Assembly: GCA_021778295.1 (NCBI GenBank)
Contig: JAJYCP010000004.1
Location: 1-37,703, forward strand
DNA length: 37,703 nt
From: a bacterium
GTDB lineage: Bacteria; Patescibacteriota; Minisyncoccia; Phycocordibacterales; Phycocordibacteraceae
Direction: 5' to 3'
The position numbers and the translations under genes are program-made. The first letter of the stretch is position 1. Each line of letters begins with the position of its first letter. The notes beneath the pieces are model-generated. The model ran no database searches. It was not told where the DNA came from and saw only the letters and a program-made list of their open reading frames with translations. Below are positions 31,497 through 37,703 of this stretch, one piece after another.

Positions 31497-32387
31497 TTAC
31501 CGAGTCGGGTGCACGATAAAACGAGCGAAATAGTCGGACGCGCTCGTTGTCGCGGCTTTTGCCGTTACATCCACTTCCCCGGTCCCGTTAAATTCATAGT
31601 AGTACGACCAGCAGCCGGGATTGCCTTCGGTTCCAAATCCCTCGCCATACGGTCCGGCATTCGATACCCAGCCGGCCGTTGCGGTGCCGCTCACCGTTTT
31701 AAATTGGAGATTATGTTCTCTACTGGGATACGCGTCTTTGGGCAGGTTGATAAACAACCGCGTGGTTTCCGTTATGTTTTGCGTGGAGTCGTTTGGGATG
31801 CCGCCGCACAAGAGAATGTTCCCATTTACCGACGGAGTTCCCGAAGAAGGGAGCGGCGTAAGCGGTTTGCTTGCCAGAATCGTAGCAACCTCCTGGTATC
31901 CGGCCGGAAAAGCATAGTTATAGCGCGCAGGAAGGGCGAAGACATAGACGGCATTCGCGCCGAGCAAGCTCGGATTGATCGGTGCGGCGCTGACCGCAAA
32001 CTTGTTTCGCAACAGAGCGTCCCATTGTGAAAGCGTGAAGATCATGAGGGGAATATCCTGATACGGTTTCGCTGCGGTCCACGCCGGATTTCTGATTGAA
32101 ATCAAAGGGCCTTGTGCGACCGTGGTATCGCCTGCCGGTCCGGTATTTGCAAATCCTTTCCAGGTGCCCTTTACGATGGAGTACCCCTTCCAACTTTCCG
32201 GCAGTGAAAAATTGAAGCCGTAGCGCGCATTTTGATATACGACTGAACTGGTCGCTTGTGTCGCAAGGACCGGAGGAGTTTCAACCGGAGCTGGCGATTT
32301 TTTAGAAAGGAACGCGTACCCGCCGGCAATGAGAATCAGTGCACCGCCTATCGCCATGTATGTATTTGAAAATCTTCGCATGCGCAT
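31497..32387 (-). CDS. Membrane-anchored extracytoplasmic protein of unknown function
   Basis: 296 residues from the ATG at 32387 (MRMRRFSNTYMAIGG), which has AGAGG just upstream. The longer frame to 32489 would run through two promoters and is rejected. A single N-terminal hydrophobic helix (AIGGALILIAGGYAFL) is followed by a Pro/Thr linker. The globular part begins QNARYGFNFSLPESWKGYSIV, a beta-strand pattern seen in PsbP-like and similar CPR extracellular domains. Two cysteines (in ILLCGG and GNPGCW) could form a disulfide. I do not recognise the function. It is the first gene of a likely operon with the GT4 enzyme and is divergent from the marR operon. Confidence 0.65.
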   Translation of the reverse strand: MRMRRFSNTYMAIGGALILIAGGYAFLSKKSPAPVETPPVLATQATSSVVYQNARYGFNFSLPESWKGYSIVKGTWKGFANTGPAGDTTVAQGPLISIRNPAWTAAKPYQDIPLMIFTLSQWDALLRNKFAVSAAPINPSLLGANAVYVFALPARYNYAFPAGYQEVATILASKPLTPLPSSGTPSVNGNILLCGGIPNDSTQNITETTRLFINLPKDAYPSREHNLQFKTVSGTATAGWVSNAGPYGEGFGTEGNPGCWSYYYEFNGTGEVDVTAKAATTSASDYFARFIVHPTR

Positions 32388-32405
32388 GTTCCCTCTAAGG
32401 TAGAC

Positions 32406-32414
32406 ATGATACCA
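32406..32414 (-). promoter_or_regulatory. Extended -10 box of the divergent minus-strand operon
   Basis: TGGTATCAT on the minus strand. It lies about 19 bases before ATG 32387 and leaves a short leader containing a real AGAGG ribosome site, unlike many other genes here. Confidence 0.55.
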
Positions 32415-32433
32415 CGCAGTAGTGTACGCGTCA

Positions 32434-32462
32434 TTGACAAACAGACAGAGATAGGTAAGTAT
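32434..32462 (+). promoter_or_regulatory. marR promoter
   Basis: A perfect -35 TTGACA (32434-32439), then 17 bp, then AAGTAT (32457-32462) as a weak -10. The -10 lies within the palindromic operator described separately. The transcript would begin within a few bases of the ATG at 32474. Confidence 0.5.
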
Positions 32463-32470
32463 CTTACGTA
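32452..32470. promoter_or_regulatory. Candidate MarR operator palindrome
   Basis: TAGGTAAGTATCTTACGTA is an inverted repeat around a central TAT, with seven of eight positions paired (only G32454/G32468 mismatched). An outer A32451/T32471 pair extends it. It covers the -10 region and ends four bases before the marR ATG, a classical place for a self-repressing MarR dimer. Confidence 0.6.
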
Positions 32471-32473
32471 TAT

Positions 32474-32905
32474 ATGCTCGATCGCTCAAAACAGCTGCAA
32501 GAAATACTGGAGGGGTTTCATAAAATGAAACGGCACGCGGACATCAAGGGCTCCTGTACGCCCGGCGGCCTTGCCATCACTAATTCGCAATGGATGACCT
32601 TGAGCCTCATTTCGCGTATCGGAGCCGTATCGATCAAAGATATTCGCCTGGCATTCGGCATCACGAGCAGTGCGGCAACCCAGGTAGTGGGAGAACTTGT
32701 AAAAAAGCGCTACGCCATAAAAGCGACAAGCGATAGAGATAAACGCACGACCGTCATACGCCTCACGCCGAAAACGAAACAAGCCATGGCACGCGCGCGG
32801 CGCGCGGCGCACATGCATATGGTCCGCTTGTTCTCAGCGTTAACCGACAAAGAGTTTGTTGAGTACGCCAGGCTCAACAAAAAAATTATTAACAGCTTCC
32901 AATAA
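32474..32905 (+). CDS. MarR-family transcriptional regulator
   Basis: 143 residues. The winged-helix core is visible: LTNSQWMTLSLISRIGAVSIKDIRLAFGITSSAATQVVGELVKKRYAIKATSDRDKRTTVIRLTPKTKQAMARARR, where the second and third helices bind DNA and the RDKRTTVIRLT wing is typical. N- and C-terminal helices form the dimer. MarR proteins usually repress their own efflux operon until a small ligand binds. No cysteine suggestive of redox control is seen. It is the first gene of the operon, 13 bases before the membrane-fusion protein, and a palindrome overlaps its promoter. Ligand unknown. Confidence 0.9.
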   Translation: MLDRSKQLQEILEGFHKMKRHADIKGSCTPGGLAITNSQWMTLSLISRIGAVSIKDIRLAFGITSSAATQVVGELVKKRYAIKATSDRDKRTTVIRLTPKTKQAMARARRAAHMHMVRLFSALTDKEFVEYARLNKKIINSFQ

Positions 32906-32918
32906 TCAATGAGTCTGT

Positions 32919-34535
32919 ATGTCGGCATTTTCTAAATTTCGCGCATTTCTTTCACGCCTGCCGAAACGCGCCGTAATCGTGGCGGCGGCGGCGCTTGTCA
33001 TAGGCATTCTCGGCATACACTGGCTCACACGACCCTCCGCTTCTTCCAGTGCCCAAGACACGGGAACGGCACACGTCAGCGTCGCGACTGTTGCGAGCCT
33101 GTCTTCCGCGACAAGCTCATTACCGGTTACCGGCGTGGTAACTTCCGTAAGCCAAGCGACTGTCCTTGCACAAACATCCGGCGAGATCGTCAGTCTCCGT
33201 CATTCCCTTGGCGACCGGGTAGCGGCGGGTACGGTCATTGCAGAATTTTCAAACGGTGCGCAGCGGGCGAACGTACTGCAGGCGCAAGGAGCCTATGAAG
33301 CGGCTCAGGCGGAACTTGCAAGCGCGCTCAATGCCGGAGGAACGGGCTCATCCATTTCGCTCACGCAAGCACAGCAGGGTGTTCAAAATACAAAAAACGC
33401 GCTGCAGAACGCGCTGCAGAGCACCTATGCCGCGCTCGATGATGCCGTACATGCAAAGGCAGATCAGCTTTTCTCAAATCCGAATACTTCGTCAGTACAG
33501 ATCATTCTTACCGTTCCGGACAATCAATTGGTATCCCAGTTGCTGCAAGAACGTATCCAATTGCAATCCATATTCGGCACCCTTCTTCCCTACACGAAGG
33601 ATTCCGCTTCCGCCTCCTTGGACGCTCACAGTACGGATATGATCACGGCGGTTGGAACTATCACTCAATTTTTGAACAACCTCGCAACCGCGGTTAACGA
33701 AACACCGCCGAGCCAAAACGCAAGCTCCGCGACACTGACAGGCTACGCCGCATCGCTTAGTGCGGCTCACACCGAAGTAACCGTTGCTTTGTCGAGCCTC
33801 ATCGCGGCAAAAAGCGCATACGATACGGCTCTTTCCGCTTCGCAAACCGCGGTGAATGCCGCCACAAACGGGGCGCCGAACAGCATTGCGCTTGCCGAAG
33901 CGCAAGTAAAACAAGCGCTCGGTGCGTACAACGCCGCGCGCTCCAACCTGGAAAATACGATCATCCGCAGTCCTGTAGACGGCGTGATCGTCAGCCTTCC
34001 TATCACACAAGGCGATTACGTATCTGCTTTTTCTCCTGTTGCTATCGTCTCAAATCCGCATGTGCTTTACGTCGACACATCAGTGACTTCTTCGGACGCC
34101 CGAACGCTCGCCGTAGGAAATCAGGCGCTTATAAACGGGAGCACGAGCGGCGATATAACATTCATCGCTCCCGCACTGAATCCGCTCACGGGTAAAATAG
34201 AGGTCAAGATAGGCATACCCGGGTCGACGACCTCTCTTGTTGACGGCGAAACCGTTTCGGTTGTGCTCGATCGAACGCTGCCTGCTCCAAACACTCCCGG
34301 GGTGCGCATTCCGCTTGCGCTGTCTATTCCGATTGCAGCCGTGAAAATGACCCCGAGCGGAGCGATCGTTTTTACCGTGAGCACGTCGAGTGCGGTCGTT
34401 GCTCATGCGGTTACGCTTGGAGCTATTACCGGCGATACGGTTGCCATTCTTTCCGGCGTCACGCCCGATCAGTACATCGTGACTGACGCGCGCGGACTTG
34501 CAAATGGACAAACAGTCATAGTGAACACTCCATAA
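32919..34535 (+). CDS. RND-type membrane-fusion protein (HlyD/AcrA family)
   Basis: 538 residues, longer than the usual 370-420. One membrane helix (about 17-36) holds it in the membrane. The lipoyl halves lie near residues 75-110 (VTGVVTSVSQATVLAQTSGEIVSLRHSLGDRVAAG) and 345-375 (TIIRSPVDGVIVSLPITQGDYVSAFSP). Between them lies an unusually long Ala/Ser/Gln-rich helical hairpin, about 230 residues. Beta-barrel and membrane-proximal domains follow to the end. The adaptor should work with the RND permease encoded three bases downstream. No outer-membrane channel gene is present, which fits a single-membrane organism. The long hairpin might reach through a thick wall or S-layer. Confidence 0.87.
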   Translation: MSAFSKFRAFLSRLPKRAVIVAAAALVIGILGIHWLTRPSASSSAQDTGTAHVSVATVASLSSATSSLPVTGVVTSVSQATVLAQTSGEIVSLRHSLGDRVAAGTVIAEFSNGAQRANVLQAQGAYEAAQAELASALNAGGTGSSISLTQAQQGVQNTKNALQNALQSTYAALDDAVHAKADQLFSNPNTSSVQIILTVPDNQLVSQLLQERIQLQSIFGTLLPYTKDSASASLDAHSTDMITAVGTITQFLNNLATAVNETPPSQNASSATLTGYAASLSAAHTEVTVALSSLIAAKSAYDTALSASQTAVNAATNGAPNSIALAEAQVKQALGAYNAARSNLENTIIRSPVDGVIVSLPITQGDYVSAFSPVAIVSNPHVLYVDTSVTSSDARTLAVGNQALINGSTSGDITFIAPALNPLTGKIEVKIGIPGSTTSLVDGETVSVVLDRTLPAPNTPGVRIPLALSIPIAAVKMTPSGAIVFTVSTSSAVVAHAVTLGAITGDTVAILSGVTPDQYIVTDARGLANGQTVIVNTP

Positions 34536-34538
34536 CAT

Positions 34539-37500
34539 ATGCTGTGGCTGTGGAATTTTTTTCTTGAGAAGCGGCAGTTTAGTTACGTACTTATTGCGAC
34601 CTTGGTAGTCGCCGGTTCTTTTTCGCTCTTACAAATCCCAAAAGAGGTTGAGCCGCCTATCAATATCCCGGAAGGGGTCGTCGTAACGACGCTTCCGGGC
34701 GCGTCTGCTGCAGATATTGAAACGTTGATCACCAACAAGCTGGAAGACCAGATATCCGGCATCAGCAATATAGATACGATGACGTCGGTCTCCAGTAACG
34801 GCGTTTCGCAGATCACTGTGCAATTTCTGGCGAACGCAGACATCACTCAGTCCATTCAAGATCTTCGCGATGCGGTAGCGAAAGTCGTCCCGAACCTGCC
34901 CGCTGACGCTTCAACTCCTTCGGTAACCAAGATCAGTTTCTCCAACACACCAATTCTTATCGCCTCCGTGTCTTCTGACGTGCCGCCGCTCACGCTTTCT
35001 ACAGTCGGACAAACGGTGTCGGATGCCTTGAAACGCATTTCCGGTGTCTCCGACGTAAGCGTCACCGGCGTTCCCGACAGACAGGTTGATGTCGTCGTTG
35101 ATAAGAAAGCGCTTCTGTTATACGGATTGCAGATCTCGGATGTCATTTCCGCCATACAAACAAGCAATGCGACGCTGCCCATCGGGTCTATTTCCATGGA
35201 CGGCATTTCCTATAACGTAAATTTTAAAGGGAGCATCACCAATCCCGACACCATTCAAAACATAGTGGTCGCAAACAAAAACGGCACGCTCATTTATCTT
35301 CGCGATGTTGCAACGGTTTTTAACGGCCTCGCACCGGCAACGACTTATTCCCGCCTATCCATTCTCGGCGCGCCAAGCCAGAACGCGATCACTTTTTCTG
35401 TATACAAGCAATCGGGCGCATCTACCCAGGGGGTGGCGGACGCAGTACGGCAGGCACTCATCTCAATGGAAAAAACAACGCTGACGGGTTTTAACGTCTA
35501 CATCTCGCCTTCCACGGACATGGGGGTGCAGGTCGGCAAACAGTTGGGAGAGCTCGCCAAGACCGGCGTTGAGACGGTTGCGCTGGTCATTCTCGTCCTC
35601 TTGATCACCATCGGTTGGCGCGAAGCGATCGTCGCCGCGGTCTCTATTCCGCTTTCGTTCCTCATTGCCTTTATAGGCCTGTACTTCACGGGTAATTCAT
35701 TGAATTTCATTACGTTGTTCGCTCTCATTTTGGCGGTGGGCATTTTGGTAGACTCGGGCATCGTCGTGACCGAAGCCATTCATGCGCGCATGCGCGGGAA
35801 CGGCGACGCACTTGCCGCCGCACAGAAAGCGCTTGCAGATTATGCGTGGCCGCTCATCGCGGGTACGATGGCGACCGTCGCGGTGTTTTTGCCGCTCTTT
35901 TTCATCACCGGCATTATCGGCAAATTCATCGCCGGCATTCCGTATACGCTTATATTCGTGCTCCTGGCGTCGATTTTCGTTTCGCTCGGGTTGGTACCGC
36001 TCATCGCCATTCTTTTCAGCACGAAACGGAAAAATAAATTGACGATGCTGCAGGAAGCATACACCGACCGATTTACTGCATGGTACAAACGACTGTTGCG
36101 CACCATACTGGAGCATCGCCATACGCAAAAAATCTTCCTGCTGTCCTTGGGAGGACTCTTTCTGCTCTCCATTTCCCTTCCGCTATTTGGCTTGATACAG
36201 ACGGTCTTCTTGCCGCAAAGCAATCAGGATTATGTTTTTATCAATGTGACCGAACCCCAGGGAACCACGCTTGCGGTTACCGACAATGCCGTACGCCAGG
36301 TCGAGACGGTGCTGCGGCACGATCCTGACATCTACTCTTTCCAAACAACCGTGGGCCAGAGTTCGGCATTCACCGATATGCTGAGCGGGGGCGCAAACGG
36401 AAGTAACGTCGCGAACATCACCGTCAATTTGCCGCTTGGCCACGCAAAGACGAGCACCCAGGTGGTGAATGATCTGCAAAAAAGACTCACGCCTATCACC
36501 GATGCCACGATTCAAGTGCTGCAGGCAAGCGGCGGACCGCCGAGCAGCGCTCCCATACAAATCCAATTTGAAGGAAATAACCTCAATGATCTCATCACTG
36601 CCGCCGATAAGGGCGAACAATTGCTCGCAACCATTCCCCACGTGACGAATCTCACCAGTAGCACGCAAAACAACGGGACCGAATTTGACCTCACTATCGA
36701 CCGCTCGAAAGCGGCGGCACTCGGCGTGAATACGCTTCAGGTCGCGCAGACGCTCCACAGCGCTCTGCAGGGCACCAAAGCGATCAGCATCACTCAGCCG
36801 AACAAAAATATCGATGTTGTCGTCATGATGAATCTCAATTCGGCTTATACGAAGCCGTCCAACACCAATCAAACGACCATTGAGAGCATCAAAAATCTCA
36901 CCATTGAGGGTTCTAACGGACCCGTGTTGCTTGGATCCATTCTCACCGACTCGCTCGCGCAAAGCAACGCGAGTATCGCGCATAAAGATAAAGTGCGCGT
37001 GGAGACTGTCTCCGCATATCCTGATAGCCATACGACGGCATCGGCGGTGGTGAGCGCTTTCCAGAACCGCCTGAGTTCCCTCTCCCTGCCGCCCGGCGTC
37101 TCGGTCTCCTACGGAGGCGACACACAGAACATCAACCAATCATTTTCGCAAATGTTCGTGGCGCTCATCGCCGGTCTTGTGCTCATGTTTATGATCCTTA
37201 TCGTCGCGTTCAATTCGTTCCGCTATACGTTCTATCTCATCATGATCGTACCGCTTTCACTCATCGGCGTACTCGATGGATTGGCGCTTGTGGGACAGCC
37301 TATTTCTTTCTCTTCGCTTCTCGGTGTCATCGCACTCGGCGGCGTCATCATCAACCATGCGATTATTTTGATGGATTCAATGATCCATCGTTTGCGTGCG
37401 GCGCCCGACCTCCCGCTCATTGATGTCGTCATCGACTCGGCGGCAACCCGCTTGCGCCCTATCGTGCTCACGACCATTACCACCGTCATCGGCATGATCC

Positions 37501-37643
37501 CGCTGTCGCTGAGCAATCCGACGTGGGGACCGCTTGCTTTCAGTATTATGTTCGGACTTTCCTTTGCTATCGTCCTCACCCTCATACTCGTGCCGGTCTT
37601 GTTCTACCGTGCTCCCCACAAGACGCAGGCAACGTCTGCGTAA
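34539..37643 (+). CDS. RND-family efflux permease (AcrB/HAE-like)
   Basis: 1034 residues with the two-fold RND layout: TM1 at residues 12-30, a large pore/docking loop (about 35-330), TM2-6, an internal amphipathic helix, TM7, a second large loop (about 560-860) and TM8-12. It uses proton influx to export substrates through an adaptor. In TM4 the usual Asp-Asp pair is GILVDSGIVV, so Asp405 is kept and the second position is Ser406. In TM10 the AcrB lysine position is Asn939 in GGVIINHAIILMD, as in several non-AcrB families. Proton coupling is likely but altered. Start ATG 34539 is three bases after the adaptor stop. Substrate is unknown; the MarR context suggests toxic small molecules. Confidence 0.92.
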   Translation: MLWLWNFFLEKRQFSYVLIATLVVAGSFSLLQIPKEVEPPINIPEGVVVTTLPGASAADIETLITNKLEDQISGISNIDTMTSVSSNGVSQITVQFLANADITQSIQDLRDAVAKVVPNLPADASTPSVTKISFSNTPILIASVSSDVPPLTLSTVGQTVSDALKRISGVSDVSVTGVPDRQVDVVVDKKALLLYGLQISDVISAIQTSNATLPIGSISMDGISYNVNFKGSITNPDTIQNIVVANKNGTLIYLRDVATVFNGLAPATTYSRLSILGAPSQNAITFSVYKQSGASTQGVADAVRQALISMEKTTLTGFNVYISPSTDMGVQVGKQLGELAKTGVETVALVILVLLITIGWREAIVAAVSIPLSFLIAFIGLYFTGNSLNFITLFALILAVGILVDSGIVVTEAIHARMRGNGDALAAAQKALADYAWPLIAGTMATVAVFLPLFFITGIIGKFIAGIPYTLIFVLLASIFVSLGLVPLIAILFSTKRKNKLTMLQEAYTDRFTAWYKRLLRTILEHRHTQKIFLLSLGGLFLLSISLPLFGLIQTVFLPQSNQDYVFINVTEPQGTTLAVTDNAVRQVETVLRHDPDIYSFQTTVGQSSAFTDMLSGGANGSNVANITVNLPLGHAKTSTQVVNDLQKRLTPITDATIQVLQASGGPPSSAPIQIQFEGNNLNDLITAADKGEQLLATIPHVTNLTSSTQNNGTEFDLTIDRSKAAALGVNTLQVAQTLHSALQGTKAISITQPNKNIDVVVMMNLNSAYTKPSNTNQTTIESIKNLTIEGSNGPVLLGSILTDSLAQSNASIAHKDKVRVETVSAYPDSHTTASAVVSAFQNRLSSLSLPPGVSVSYGGDTQNINQSFSQMFVALIAGLVLMFMILIVAFNSFRYTFYLIMIVPLSLIGVLDGLALVGQPISFSSLLGVIALGGVIINHAIILMDSMIHRLRAAPDLPLIDVVIDSAATRLRPIVLTTITTVIGMIPLSLSNPTWGPLAFSIMFGLSFAIVLTLILVPVLFYRAPHKTQATSA

Positions 37644-37703
37644 ATTGCATTCTTAAAATCCGCGCGGGACTCTCCTTGGAGATTATTTAATCTTCTGCAG
37701 TGT

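Noticed and set aside
37670-37682. Terminator after the RND permease
   Set aside because: TCTCC-TT-GGAGA is only a five-pair stem followed by mixed A/T sequence at the window edge; too weak to call.

Overview
The window looks like a chromosomal segment of a Candidate Phyla Radiation (Patescibacteria/Parcubacteria-like) bacterium with moderately high GC. This is an inference from compact housekeeping genes of the CPR type: a 707-residue valyl-tRNA synthetase lacking the usual C-terminal extension, a TsaD with an internal insertion, an adenosylcobalamin-dependent ribonucleotide reductase, DUF192, DUF2914 and DUF5666-like proteins, and small one-helix membrane proteins. tRNA genes are scattered singly and five of six lack an encoded CCA. 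No rRNA, IS element, prophage or CRISPR array is visible. Nothing in the window fixes the exact lineage.

Layout. 1-2.2 kb (+): the tail of a secreted His-motif protein, a 216-bp repeat element, a small ASCH-like protein and a divergent AroE-family dehydrogenase, closed by a terminator. 2.2-3.1 kb: an unrecognised 202-aa protein and tRNA-Ser (both -), then tRNA-Glu (+). 3.2-7.1 kb (+): a P3A-type proton-pump ATPase and an exported beta-propeller protein. 7.1-14.4 kb (+): tRNA-Val, two RNA methyltransferases, a DHH phosphoesterase, tsaD, valS, a PrsW-type membrane protease and Hsp20. 14.4-19.3 kb (-): a DUF2914 membrane protein, tRNA-Phe, a one-helix protein, tRNA-Arg, a glutaredoxin, a second copy of the repeat, a small secreted repeat protein, a two-component system, tRNA-Gly and an FtsB-like divisome protein. 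19.3-25.2 kb (-): lepA, murJ and an O-antigen-ligase/TPR membrane protein. 25.3-25.7 kb (+): RNase P RNA. 25.7-32.4 kb (-): class II ribonucleotide reductase, DUF192, a secreted DUF5666-like protein, a polysaccharide deacetylase, a GT4 glycosyltransferase and an anchored extracytoplasmic protein. 32.4-37.6 kb (+): a MarR regulator, a membrane-fusion protein and an RND permease in one operon.

How the genes may fit together. The proton ATPase could supply the proton gradient that an RND pump uses. The MarR regulator sits beside a near-perfect palindrome covering its own promoter and is probably a local repressor of the pump. MurJ, the ligase-like protein, the deacetylase, GT4 and FtsB form an envelope and division set. 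PrsW, Hsp20, the two-component system and the secreted proteins suggest envelope sensing and stress handling. The glutaredoxin is a plausible electron donor for the ribonucleotide reductase about 10 kb away.

The two most unusual structural signals are: (1) a dispersed repeat of about 217 bp with imperfect ~40-bp terminal inverted repeats, present as two full copies and one solo end; and (2) a recurring start-site layout in which a (often extended) -10 box lies only 6-8 nt before the start codon with no Shine-Dalgarno sequence, which predicts many leaderless mRNAs.
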